This document shows, one piece after another, positions 11,642 through 23,211 of a DNA stretch of 64,000 bases (the stretch's first letter is position 1; every line of letters starts with the position of its first letter). Under the pieces are notes generated by a model that was given only the letters and a program-made list of their open reading frames with translations, searched no databases and was not told where the DNA came from. The position numbers were made by a program, and so were the translations under genes. The stretch comes from Gonapodya sp. JEL0774 (lineage: Eukaryota > Monoblepharomycota > Monoblepharidomycetes > Monoblepharidales > Gonapodyaceae): contig JADIIX010000001.1 in assembly GCA_027604505.1 (NCBI GenBank), forward strand, positions 310,001 to 374,000, in the 5' to 3' direction.

Positions 11642-14600
11642 ATGTCGCGACCTCCGGCGACTGCAAATACGCCTGCAAGTGCATCTAGCCATAGCGATGT
11701 GGTCTCACGTCTCCGCCCGTCTACCGCCCCTGTCTCAGCAACACACTCCACGACACGTCCAGGAAGTGTGTCATCGAACAGAATCCAAATGCCTTCAAGG
11801 CCTGTATCGCGTCCCATTTCCGCTCTAAGCAAGCCTGGATTGGCCCAAAGACTGCGGCCCTCCACGGATCGACCTAATTCGAATTCTAGACCAAGAACGG
11901 CGGCATCCACCACGGGGGGAGGGTCGTCCTCCGATGACCCATGTTGGATTGTTGCTGTCGTTGAGGGACGAGGCGTTGCACCGGAGATTGCTGTTGCGGC
12001 GCTGGACCTCAGAACTAGCAAGTGTGAGCTTTGCCAGGTTAGTCATTCCCACGGGTCACGGGACCTCGGAAAGGGAATATGCGATAAGGAAAGGAAGTTA
12101 AAAGAGAGCCAGTATTGGATGCTTTTGCTGGTTTCTCTCTTTTCTCTCTTTTCTCTCTTTTCCAGATGTTGTGCTTTCCTCGGAATAAAGCTAAAATCCT
12201 CATTCGATTGAATTGTCAAAGTTCTCCGACTCCCAGTCATACTCCAAGCTCATCAACAAGCTTTACATTTATGATCCTATCGAGGTGAGTAGCGTCATTG
12301 CTCAAATTTGCGGTTTGTCGTTTGTCTATGGCACCAAGGGAAACCTTTATTCGGACACGTGAGCCATTGCGTGATCATCCTGTCAGATTCACTCCATAAC
12401 ACAAAATATTCAGATCTCAACTCGAATTTTGTATTCTCGCTGCGGAGTCTAGATTCTTCTCCCCATTACCGTATGCGAGCCAAACCCTTCCAAGCTCGCC
12501 CTTGCGATCGCGGATAGTATACCCGAAGCAGAGCTGGTACCAACCGGTAGAAAGTACTTCAATGATAACAATGGTAGGTGTAGCTCGAATTGAGGAATTG
12601 ATGCCGTGGGTTCGAGAGATCACGTGATAACACTGAACTATGGATAAACAACGAAACGAGTCCCACCTGGCTTCACTATTATCATCTTCTAAACGAAATG
12701 GCATGCCGCTGGTGCACCGATTGGTTGTACGTGTTTTGACGATCCGCTGCCTCCGTCCACCTTACCAAGGCCTTACCACAATTTCCAACCTCTCCCTACC
12801 GGATTCACTACCCCCCCTCCTTCATGGTCTGGAACGCAAAAGATTTGCGCTGTCTACCCTTTCCGCCCTTTTCACGTACCTGGAAAGCGGATCAGCAGGT
12901 GTCTCGATCGAGAGGTTGGGGGCAGGGAAACCCAAAGCAAAACAAGGTTTAAGTTTTGCTCGCGGCAGTATCCGGTTTGAAGTCGTAGGGGTGGAGGGAG
13001 GAATGGTGGTGGGTGAGTGAAGAGTCGATGGGACGCAGTGATTGCAGCGATGAGTGCTCATTCGCTCCCGTTCTCCAGATGCCACGACCGCCCGTAATCT
13101 AGAGCTTGTTCGCAACACTGGTGATGTTCGTGCAAAATCTGCATGCCTTTTCGGAGCCATCGACAAGACATGCACCCCAATGGGAGGTAAGGAATCCTAC
13201 CGGCACGAATCTAACAACCACATCCGAAATGCTCATGGCTGCTCTTTCCAAGCACGCCTTCTTCGTTTGACGATCCTTCAACCACTGTGTCAAAAGACAA
13301 CACTTGATGCAAGATTGGACTGTGTGGAGGAATTGACTGCAGACGAAGAAACGTTCTTTGGTGTTCGCAAAGGACTTGGAGAGCTCGGGGTGGATGTAGA
13401 TCACCTGTAGGCCACTCACACAAATTTTCCTGGCACTTTGACGTCGAATTGTGACGAAGAGCGTACCTATCACTCTCATGCTCCATGGCCGTGTCGCAGA
13501 ATCACTTCCATTATCACCACCGCCCCAACGGCAAGACCTTCCGCCATGCTCGCCTCCCTCAATCACACATGCCAACTTGCCCGTCTACTTCGGCGGCTTC
13601 CGACCATTAGCATTGCACTAGCTTCATGCAAGGTGCCGACGCTGCGCGCCGTCAGGGTAAACTTGTCTGATCCTGAACTGGAGAGTATTGGACAGTGGAT
13701 CAATGAAGTAGTCAGTGAAGAGGGTGCAGCGGTACAACAAGGGAAGGAGGGGGGATGGGGAGGCGGAGGACAAGGTGGAAGGAGAAGCATGGTGTGGGCA
13801 GTGAAGGTGCGCCGTGACTAAGGATCTGAAAAGCCAATTATGAAACTGCCTTACACTACTCCACAGTCCAACCGAACCCCGCTCCTCGACATTGCCCGCC
13901 AAACATATCAAGAGAATGTTCATGACGTTTTTCAGCTCGCGTCCACCCTGTCGGACACGCACGGACTCCCTTTCAAGCTTTTGTGGGCCGATCGGACGGG
14001 ATTCCAGCTTAGCGTGAGCAGAGAGGCTGTGGAAGCCAGTCAAAATGGTCTTCCAGCAATATTCGTAAATGCTTCGTGGAAGAAGAAGACTGTTGTAGGG
14101 ACGACCGTGGAGTTGGTAGGTGAGCCTGTGTTATAAATAAAATACGCGATCAACCAGTTCCCTGCCAATTTAACAGAAACAACGAAACGAGCGCATCAAT
14201 GATTCTCTTAACGAAGTTTGGTTGATGAGCGACGGGTATGTTTCACGCTTCTGCCACCAATTCGACTAGGGTATTTAACATACCAACTTGCACAACACTC
14301 ACATCACGGAATAACAGAATAGTCCGCGAACTGCTCGATAAAGTCCGTGCGAAGATCTCTATATTATATAGTGTCGCAGAGAGTCTTGCGGTGCTGGATA
14401 TGCTCGCTTCTTTTGCAGCATACTGTACTACCACTGACAGTGGTGAGCTTCATTCTCAAAATTTTGATCAGGAACCAGTTTGAAAGCACTCAAACAATCC
14501 TCTCTCTGTCCTATGTGCGCTCGTTCGTGTTTTCCCTTCCGTCTGTAAGTTCGCCCTGAGTTCACCGACACGCTCGCGATCAAAGCAGGCCGACACCCGA

Positions 14601-15928
14601 TTCTGGACCGCATAAATGTTGATAAGTACATTGCCAATGATGCGTACGCAAGTGAGGGTACCAATTTTCAGGTGCGCAGGTGGATCACGAGCGATCACTT
14701 CATGCTTTTACCTTCAACTTGTTGTGGATGGCGAATGCCCAGATCATAACAGGACCTAACATGTCAGGCAAAAGCACCTAGTAAGCTTCCCACCGAATCT
14801 AAAATGTTCGTGGTCACCACACTCACCTAGTTTCACACGGCCGCAGTCTCCGCCAAATCGCCTTAATTCAGGTTCTATCACAAATTGGTAGTTTCATTCC
14901 CGCCGATTATTGCTCCGTGCGCTTGGCAGATCGGCTCATGTCGAGGTTGTGTGGGGACAACGACGATGTGGAAGGAAATGCGAGTACCTTTCTGCTGGAG
15001 ATGCGCGAGGCGGCCTATATAGTGGAGGTGGGTGTACAGACTTCCGTGAGAAAGTGTAAGGAACAATCATGCACACCGGTTTGTGACTTGTTTTCTTGTA
15101 GAATGCGGGCGACTCAAGTGTAGTAATTATTGACGAGCTGGGAAGAGGAACTTCAACATATGACGGAATTGGTCTGACATACGCGATTGCTGAGGAGTTA
15201 ATTAAACGCAAGGTGATATCGTCAAGTCATCGTCTTCAACAGGAATATGTCCAACACTCTCTTGAATATCCGGGTTTTGCCACCACAGTCCTTCACCTTT
15301 TTCGCCACTCATTTCCACACCCTCGTCCCAGCACTCACAGGGCCCTACCCCACGGCTGTTCCTCTCCACCTCGAGGTAGCCAGGTGTGAGACCGTGCGAA
15401 ACACTGATACGGGGGACTGTGACGCAAGGTTGACGATAAAGTACACTTACACCGTGAGGGATGGTACGGGGGAGGAAGACGGCTACGGTATCAGACTGGC
15501 GGGTATGTTAGGGATGCCAGGAGGAGTAACGAAATATGCAAAGAAGATTGCAGGGGAGGTGAGCCGGGAAAGTTGGTCAATGCGCATTCCATCACTAATT
15601 TCTGTTGTGGGATACAGCTACGTGCCAAGATATCAGCAGCAGCTCTTCAGAACGAGGCGACAAAAGCCAATAGACGCAAAAAAGCATGCTTGCAAGTATG
15701 TGTATTGTGTGCTCGTAGACGTTTGAGTCCGTTCAAGCATATAGTTCTTATGTCCAGCTCGCCAACGCGCTTGTCCAAGCCAGGCGATCCTCCACACTCG
15801 ACGAAGAGGGAATGCGCGCATATCTGACCTCCTTACGAGACAGCTTTGTGGCAGAGGTAAAGCGAATTGAGGGGATTGAGGATGAAGAGGAGAATGGGGA
15901 CGGGGAAGAAGAGGAGGGTTACACGTAA
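11642..15928 (+). CDS. MSH4: MutS homologue MSH4, meiotic crossover factor
   Basis: A many-exon gene; the first two exons are 11642-12037 and 12222-12284 and the stop is TAA 15926-15928. After an S/T/P-rich N-terminus, MSH4 features appear in order: [71 protein letters not shown], a lever/clamp region ([17 protein letters not shown]), [19 protein letters not shown] and [20 protein letters not shown]. The ATPase core has [12 protein letters not shown] then Y-LRQIAL across an intron (Walker A), [17 protein letters not shown] (Walker B) and [12 protein letters not shown]. Both ATP-site motifs are intact. There is no N-terminal mismatch-recognition Phe-x-Glu domain, as expected. MSH4 pairs with MSH5 to stabilise Holliday junctions in meiotic crossover. 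The gene implies a retained meiotic programme. Later exon borders are approximate. Confidence 0.9.
12131..12162 (+). repeat. Short CT-rich tandem repeat in MSH4 intron 1
   Basis: Three copies of a ten-base TCTCTCTTTT-like unit lie in the first MSH4 intron. They form a pyrimidine-rich tract upstream of the acceptor at 12221 and are probably simple-sequence in nature. Confidence 0.6.
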
Positions 15929-16371
15929 TGATCATGCTATTCAAAAACATGATACTGCGGCCGTACATGAAGATCTGGACCAAATGCACCTACTTTATCG
16001 TCGTCATGCTATCTGGGGTTTATCACCACTCTCCCCAAGCTGGAATAGGTGCGGTGGTCAAGGTGCTGCCGTGGTTCTGATGTTCGTGTTCGCCGTGCTT
16101 TACATTAGAATAAGATTTGTTAAGATTCAGATTATTGATTTGCATATTTCATGTTCCAGAGTTGGTGGAGGAGATATCTCCGAGGGTGATCCTGCACTCT
16201 GTGTGGGATCGCTCCTGCGTTCTTCCAGCTCATCCGGGGAGGGCAAAACGTATCAAAACTGCGGGCCCAGCTCATAATGCCAAAATCATACGTTTGTGGC
16301 AATTTCCCCAACAATTCATCCCTCCAACTGCCATCTCGACCAACCAGCGGTCCTCATAATAGCACTTTCAA
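15929..16371. other. Convergent 3' intergenic region, MSH4 / membrane protein gene
   Basis: About 440 bases between two converging genes. It probably holds the two 3' untranslated regions. No conserved coding segment or RNA gene was recognised. Confidence 0.4.
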
Positions 16372-17812
16372 TTATATGTCCTGCAAATACACCCAGGTGT
16401 CCTGTCTTGCTCTCCTGAATTTTTTTCCAAAAATAGTGATAGCTGCACCGCCAAGAATGAGCACACCAGCTGCCGCCGCCGTGGCTATGGCAACGCGGGA
16501 GGCAGGGCTCAGATTTGTGTCAGGGGGTGGTGCAGTGGTGACAACTGTGATAGATGGTGCAGACATAGGAGACAGAGACAAGTTTTGGGGATCGGGTGTG
16601 CGGGAAGAAGCTGAAGCAGGAGGTACAGAGCTCAGTAGTAGAGAAGTAACTGAGATGGTTGAGGAGGGGAGGTTAACAGGGCTCGGCGAGCCTTGTACGG
16701 TCGTTAGGGTGCTTGCAGTTGTCCATGTTTTTTTCAAGGTGGTTGGCACTGGGGAGGTCGGTTGTGACGTTGTCACCTCTCCCCCTGTGCTTGTTGTTCT
16801 CGCTTCCGGGGGTAGTTCTTTCGAAATTCCTGCTGGCAGGCTGCACACGGGAGAAGGTAGAGTGGCCGGGGACTCAGTTGTGAAGGACACAGGAGGAGCG
16901 GTTGGGAAAGGATACGGACAGGAACCGGATGGATTGTCTGGCGATAAACCAGGCTAACAAACTTCAGTAAATCACAAAATAGCAGCACAAATTCTGCTGA
17001 GTGGTACTCACAGAGCGCCCCTAACCGTTGGGCCAATGTTGAGTCAAAATTCGCCAACGCGCAGAAGCCGTTGGGACCACCCCAAGGATTGGTTATCTTG
17101 ATATGGAAATGACACAGGGAGTCGTAGCGGCAATTCGTAACAGATGTGGATCAGAGTGATTAGAGATGAGCTAGCGTAACTGAACTCTCCAGTAGAATCG
17201 TCCACTGGGTGCACCGCCAGTTTCATCTTCGATTTCTGCAAAGAAACCACACTACGCTACGGATCATCTCTCAGTATTCCCTGTTTCCTGTAGAGGCTTC
17301 CTTCTGATGCCCGCGTAAAGCTTACTTTGACGAACAATAGTTCCCCAGCGCATGACTCGGTACTCGGAACTTGGATTGCAAAAGCGCCATCGTTACATGC
17401 CAACGTATTGGAAATGAGTCTTCCGGCATAAAAGTGACTTTCAGAGGATATGAGGATATATTTTGAGCTTGAGATCCAGAGATTCGTTGGTACTTTTGAG
17501 GCAGTCCTCACCAGTCAGCAGGCAACGGTCCATTCACCAGCTCGAGAGAGACCACAGGGGTTTTTGACCACTGCAGGGGATCCCATAGGGCAGGAAGCGA
17601 TGAGCCCGGCGACACACGTGTCTGTGCATCTATCAGTTAGGAAGACATCAACGCAAACTGGCGTCTTGAAACGATAGAAGCTGAAGCGTACCTGCTGTGC
17701 TCAAGAACAGGCAAGATATCATCAGCAGAAGGACGAAGATCGGCTTCAAGCGCGATCGGGGTTCTGCGAAACGCAACGATCCATCATACGTCGAGTCCCC
17801 GCTCTTGTGCAT
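16372..17812 (-). CDS. Putative secretory-pathway type I membrane protein, S/T/P-rich stalk
   Basis: First exon 17812-17692 begins MHKSGDSTYDGSLRF and has a hydrophobic run FVLLLMISCLFLST that could be a signal peptide or signal anchor. The middle (about 17630-17000) holds several short exons with cysteine-bearing segments such as NTLACNDGAFAIQVP and NPWGGPNGFCALANF. The last exon (about 16957-16372) carries a long S/T/P stalk followed by one transmembrane helix (VAIATAAAAGVLILGGAAIT), then the basic stop-transfer KKFRRARQ and a short tail. The layout suggests an O-glycosylated cell-surface or wall-sensor type protein, but no family was recognised. The exon map between 17691 and 17000 is unresolved, so the ectodomain sequence is uncertain. 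Confidence 0.55.
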
Positions 17813-18337
17813 CGGAGCTCGATGGCCCCAAAGATTACTCTTGTGGAACACGGAGAACTTCCTGCAAATCGTAGGAACCTCCACGGAGGGATCGAACAAG
17901 TGTTCTGGCCATTTGCCACACTGGCTCGGACGTGGCGCTTTCAAGCTTGAATAAAGGATCCACGTAGATGGATCCCTTACTGAGGGGCCACTCCACACAT
18001 CTCGCGCAAGTACTAGCATGAGAAAATTGGAGCAACCGCAATTCCCACTGAGAAGTTTTTTTTTTTCATTGGTGGCTACATATATGTGGTGCCAGCAACA
18101 ATACTCGGAATACATACACTCGCCAGTCTAGCTTGGGAGGCCAGCTCCCCACATCCAACAGGTCTAATAAACAATTACGACGGCATACTCTGATGAAGTA
18201 AACTACGAGAAGGACCTGTCCCAAGTCCCGCGAACGTCCGTTCCTTCCCTCAGAAACAGTCCAAAACCAACTCTCCCAAATAAGTCACGGTGTCTGTAAA
18301 TAAATGATACCTGGTTGTACTGATACGATTGCGTAGA
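17813..18337. other. Intergenic region between two minus-strand genes
   Basis: About 525 bases holding the promoter of the membrane-protein gene and the 3' region of the GH16 gene. It contains a run of ten T (18057-18066). Nothing else was recognised. Confidence 0.35.
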
Positions 18338-20699
18338 TTACGCCCATTGGTAGTAGCGGACGTAGTCGATCAAGAACTGTTGATTTGAGTTCGTTCCAAT
18401 GTTCTGTCCGAAGTCGCCACCCTAAAGATAGGAAGAAGGACAGAGGACATGAATATCTCGGAAAAGGTATTGAGATTGTTGACCCGCACCCACCATGGCC
18501 AAGTTCAGAATCATGTAGAAGCTCTGGGCAAATGGCCAGCTCGCAAGGTCATAGCCGAAGTCGGACTGCTTTCCGGTGAGCACATTCTTGCCATTCACCA
18601 AAATGCTGATCTCGGACGCAGACCACACCATTGTGTAGGTGTTGAATGCATTGGCGTCAATGCCAACATTGTTGGTCAATTGATTACCGTACATCCAATT
18701 TCGGTTTTGGGTGTGGAGAGTGGAGTAGCAGATGGGTCCTTTGTTGCCAGCGTACTCTGGAGGTTGTGTTGGGTCTTTAATGTCAGGGCACATGGCGGCA
18801 GCAGCAACAAGGAGGAACACACACCAAGCATGTCAATTTCGCCCTGGTAAGGCCAGCTATTGCTAAAAGTGCCGCTAGAATCACCAGCAACAATGGTGTT
18901 AGTCAAGTTGCGTCTTGGACAGTACTGATAGTGCTTCACTCACAGAAGCCAGATTGCGGGCCATGTTCCCGATCCGGTGGGAACCTTGGCCCTGACGTCG
19001 ATTCGTCCGTATTGGAATGTCACCTTACCAAGAGTCATAACTTTCCCGCTCGTCCACTTGCCGTTGTTGTTGACAGCCTGGAGCACGAGGTTACCATCCG
19101 CAACGTACACATTCTGACTGTTTGTAGTGTACTGTTGCACTTCGTTATTGTAGACTTGGCCTGTAATGGCCACATGTCATTAATAAAAAAACAACGGAGA
19201 AGGGGGGAGGAAATGAGACCATTCAGAACCAACCAGTGAAGATGCCCCATTTGGATTGGTCAAGCGAATTTCCGTTGAACTCATCGCTCCAAACCAACTT
19301 CATGCCAGCGATCGATGTGTCCGTAGCTGCGGCAGCAGACGCAGGCACAGGAGTAACCGCACCTTGCTGTGAAGAATACGATATAAGAGGTTATGGAGGA
19401 TTGGGCGGCGCCTGCGACGCGTACGATCACATACGCTTGCGACATTTGCACTTCCACTGATACCACTTGGGAACCACGTGTTGCAGGACCATGCGCTCCA
19501 GTCACTCAAGTCCTGGGCAGAGGCGGTTTGCCCATCCTTGACTGCAGCATAGATGGTGTCGCATGTACGAGTCGCAGCGGGAGGCGGAGGAGGCGGAGGC
19601 GGTGGTGGGGGAGGTCCTGGTACTGTCGCGCCCTGGGCAGCTGCGCTCTGGGCCGGCGGCGGAGGGGTAGCCTTTACGGTGGATGTACTTGTACTGTTAC
19701 CAGGCAGACCTGTCGGAAGAGAAACGGTCTCAATGGATGATACGCGAGATGCACGGCTAAGAGTCTTGCACAAACCTTTAGGGTACCATGTGTTGCATTT
19801 CCACAAAGTCCAGTCGCTCTTGTCCTGTGCAGTGGCGACTGTCCCACCAGCAACAGTAGCGTAGATGGTATCGCATGTCCGTTTCGTCGTGGCAGTAACG
19901 GGAGCACTTGCTGCTTGCGCCTGAGCACTAGATCCAATACCTTGATGGTTGTTATTATAACAAAGGTGCAGTGTGTGGGTGGGAGCCAACCAAGCAAACA
20001 CAGGAATTGTGTTTACCTTCCGGGTGCCACTTAACACAATCCCACGCGCGCCAGTCACTGTAATCATTGCTTGCCAGCGTTTTTCCTTGCTTGAAGGCTT
20101 CGAAAATCGTGTCGCAAGACCGCTGTATCGGGGCGAGGGCACGTAAACACAGATGGGGAGGAATTCCAGCTGCAACACTCTCAACGAGGACATCAATGGA
20201 TTCAGCTCACCGTGTCCCACAGGCACTGGGAGTAAGCATTGTTGACCTTCACGCAGCTCCACCCTTGTTCACAGCAGCTTGTAGGTCCTACATAGCCTGC
20301 AGAAAACTTCAAATATCGGAAAGACAAAGCGAAACTGGGAAACCCGACCGCTCACCAGAACCCCCGCATTGATTGTACTTTGCAACACATTGGCTACTAA
20401 TCTGCTTGATATCAGGAGAATTGGTTGGACGGTGGTCGAGTTCCGAGTTACCCACAACAACAAGAAGCCCCAACGTGCAAAAACGAGCTACTAACGGAGG
20501 AAGGAGAGCCCCCTTGAGTGCACTGAGAGTACCAATCGTTTTGCTTGGTGCAGACAGCTCCGCCGTCGCAGCAGGTTGGTCCAGTATATGTTTTCCCCCC
20601 GCATTGGGACCCCAATGCTGAACATGCCGCGTTCGCTTCTCGAAGTAGCAGACCGGCTGCCACGGCTCCAACGAGTGCCGTTGAGGAACGAATCCGCAT
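18338..20699 (-). CDS. Secreted GH16 beta-glucanase with two CBM1 and three novel Cys/Trp modules
   Basis: The start at 20699 gives a signal peptide (MRIRSSTALVGAVAAGLLL). Two CBM1 fungal cellulose-binding domains follow: the first around 20640-20520 (SQCGGKTYTGPTCCDGG, NDWYSQC), the second split by an intron, from 20380 to about 20225 (YNQCGGSG then YVGPTSCCEQGWSC, NNAYSQC). Next come three copies of a module of about 36 residues, each starting CDTI and ending WHPEG, WYPKG or WFPSG, at about 20120-20015, 19885-19775 and 19570-19460; a proline-rich linker lies between the last two. The GH16 domain spans about 19330-18338, with VTFQYGRIDVRAKVPTGSG and catalytic E-I-D-M-L-E. An intron separates EIDML from the last Glu (acceptor gives EYAGNKG). 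The C-terminus is LIDYVRYYQWA. GH16 members cleave beta-1,3(4)-glucan by a retaining mechanism. Likely acts outside the cell on walls or plant/algal debris. Confidence 0.85.
19460..20120 (-). repeat. Triplicated Cys/Trp-rich protein module inside the GH16 gene
   Basis: Three protein repeats share the pattern C-D-T-I-[YF], then a G-x-T-x-A core, then D-W-x-x-W-x-C-x-x-W-[HYF]-P-x-G. The conserved Cys pair and aromatic residues suggest a small disulfide-stabilised binding module. The copies lie at about 20120-20015, 19885-19775 and 19570-19460. I could not assign them to a named carbohydrate-binding family. Confidence 0.7.
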
Positions 20700-21409
20700 C
20701 GCGTAATAAAAAGGAGTGCGGGTGGTAAGGAGAGATCCAAATTTGGATGGGCGTGTTGATGTTTGTTTTGCAAGTGGCGGGATTTGGGACAGGATTCGCA
20801 ACCCGGACCACCCTTACCGCAAATGCACCAAACACAAGGTCAAACTTGGATACATCTCGAGCGGAAAGGAGAATTCTCTTAGAATTAAAATTAGCCTGGG
20901 CTTCAAGTCTTCTGTCATCCATTTTCTAATTGGACACTAGAATCAGTTCTGCCGTGGACTAGTCCCAAAGTGGCGGTGATCTTCCCATCGTTTGAAAAGG
21001 AAACTCGTGAGGCGGAGAGACCATGGACTTTTGGAAGCATAAATGCGTTATATGTACATAACCGTTGATGCTTGATAGCACATTTTACATCATGCTCAGT
21101 ATCATTCAAAGTTCCGTGGAGCCTCAGGCGAACCGCCGCCTTCTCCCCTGGCGAGCCAAGCTTCTTCACCAAGTGAAACATGGTTTACGTCTTGGTCACA
21201 ATAATACAACAACAGAACAAAGCACCTAACACATAAGTATGCACTCTCTATCCCTGAAAAGGAAGCTGGGAATGAAAACTGTTGTTGCAAGTAAGAGACT
21301 TCTCTTAGCTCTCGAGTGGAAGCAATTTTATTCGAATATTGTAGTACTGAGTGGAACTTAGAAGCACCGGAGACGCCATCAGATTTCCAAAAAATATTGA
21401 AATGAAACG
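20700..21409. other. Intergenic region, GH16 promoter and AlkA-like gene 3' side
   Basis: About 710 bases between two minus-strand genes. Only short open frames without family similarity were found. It should contain the GH16 promoter; no specific site was recognised. Confidence 0.35.
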
Positions 21410-22865
21410 TCAACTCATTAACACTGTCTCGATGACACGCCACATGTCTAGACAAGCCACAAGAGGGAGGAGTAGTGTTCAGTCCAACAACCATCGTCGC
21501 TCAGGTACAAGGCACTCACAGTAGCTGCCGATACTTCTCCAGGGCCTCCAATTTTCCGCAAGATGCTCCATCTCTTCAGCCGATGGGAGGTACATTCCGT
21601 CCCTGGTGCGTTCCGGTTTTGACTTCTTCTTGGGGTTGGCGATTGCGGAATCGGAAGAGTCTGACTTCACAACCTTGATGGGTCCTCGTAGGCCGAAATG
21701 CTTGGAAAAGCCCTTTCGCACCGCAAGATCTAAAGATGAGGACATTATGTAAGTCCAATGGCGCATTTTGCAAGAATAATGTGTCAGATCAACAAACGCG
21801 ACGTGAGTGGTTCGAATAGGAATGCACTCACCTCCTACTGGAAGGATATCTGGCATTTTGAGATCGAACATGAGGACTTTGTGGTCGATCAAACGAACGA
21901 CGACGAACAGTTTGTCAGTCTCTCATCCGCACTCGGTCAATTTGACTCGAAACATCACGCACACATGTCCTGCGTCCAAGGCCCTACGCCTTTGACTCCC
22001 TTTAAGGCTTCTCTAACTTTCTCTTCTGTCGCTCCGATTAGCATGGCGTCCGAGAGTCTTCCATCTACAAACCGTTCTGCAAGGCCCAAGATGAACACGG
22101 CCTTATTGTTGGATAAGCCACACGTAAGAAGATGCGCTTGATTAGAGGATGCAACTTGTTCCGGAGTGGGAAAGTTCGGCTGTGTGAGAACGGTTGATGA
22201 TTGGGCAAATGCAAATGAACAACAAGAAAACTCGAAATACAGATTACCCGAGCACCCCCTGCGCCTGCAGTAATATCGTATTTGCTGCGCATCAACGATC
22301 CCGAGCCTTTGGACCACTTACATCACTCCAATCCTCGTCGATAACATCTATACCCTCTTTTCCATCATGATGTTCCACAAAGAGATTCACGAAACGCCTC
22401 AGAATCTTTCCAGCCACCGTACCCGATAATTGCTGGTATATGATCGCCCGAACCAGTGATCTGAATGTGTTTGGTGAACCATCTATCGGATCCAGAATTG
22501 AGCAGGGTTGCGGTGAGCGGGCAATGACACTGTACAGAGCCGGGTCAGCTCTTCATTGTCGGTGAGGCGAGATGCGGTGAAGGCGGTGACGGTGAAGTGG
22601 GGTCAGAGGGACGCGGAAGAATCCGAAAAACTCCGCATTTGAACACCGACGTTCGAAAAAATTGCACGGCAGGGTGGTCCACATGTGGATGGTCGTCCGG
22701 AAACGACACACTTTCGGATTTCGTGACAGTCGCGGTGAAACATGGGGTGTTGGTCTTTGGGAGAAGAGGGTTCGCGCCCTTGTGATTCAACGTTTCAGGC
22801 GTTTGAGGAAGTCCAACGACTTCCTTTTTCCGGCGTTTGGGAGTCACGAAAGAAGGTGAATCCAA
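21410..22865 (-). CDS. DNA-3-methyladenine glycosylase (AlkA/Mag1, HhH-GPD family)
   Basis: The N-terminal exon begins MDSPSFVTPKRRKKEVVG, a lysine/arginine-rich possible nuclear signal. After an intron, an AlkA core follows: ADPALYSVIARSP, then FRSLVRAIIYQQLSGTVAGK and ILRRFVNLF. The helix-hairpin-helix is LKGVKGVGPWTQDM. After a further intron come FDLKMPDILPVG and, across an intron in phase 1, DLAVRKGFSKHFGL, whose first Asp is the expected catalytic aspartate. The end reads RPWRSIGSY then YMWRVIETVLMS with stop at 21410-21412. These enzymes excise alkylated purines such as 3-methyladenine to start base-excision repair in the nucleus. All core motifs are present. The edge between the N-terminal and second exons is approximate. 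Confidence 0.85.
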
Positions 22866-23211
22866 AAGTGGTCTCTTAGAATGCCTGACGGAAGAATGCG
22901 AACATCATGTGAACGAATGAGCCTCTGTCCATTTGTCCACTTATTTGACATGCCTGTCAGAGCTTCGCGGAGATCTCCGTGGGGTTGATGGCTCCTCCAT
23001 AGAGATAACCTGATCTAGTGTCGGAGATTACGAGAAACAACGTTGTTGTTGTTGGGTTGATGTTGTCCAAAGGGAAATGAAGGTTTTTGGGAGCTGCCTG
23101 AGGACAACCAATGGTCTGTGAAACATTGCTTCAATTTCTTTGCCAATGTCGACATGATCATTATCCCGAGCGACAATCATTCCTTTGCGTGGAACTACTC
23201 ACGACATCAAG
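22866..23211. promoter_or_regulatory. Divergent promoter region, AlkA-like gene / pseudokinase gene
   Basis: About 345 bases between two diverging gene starts. Short regulatory space only; no motif is claimed. Confidence 0.35.

Noticed and set aside
21800-21835. Possible tRNA T-arm (GGTTCGAATAGG-like)
   Set aside because: It lies in an intron of the AlkA-like gene, lacks matching acceptor and D-arm halves, and fits no cloverleaf.
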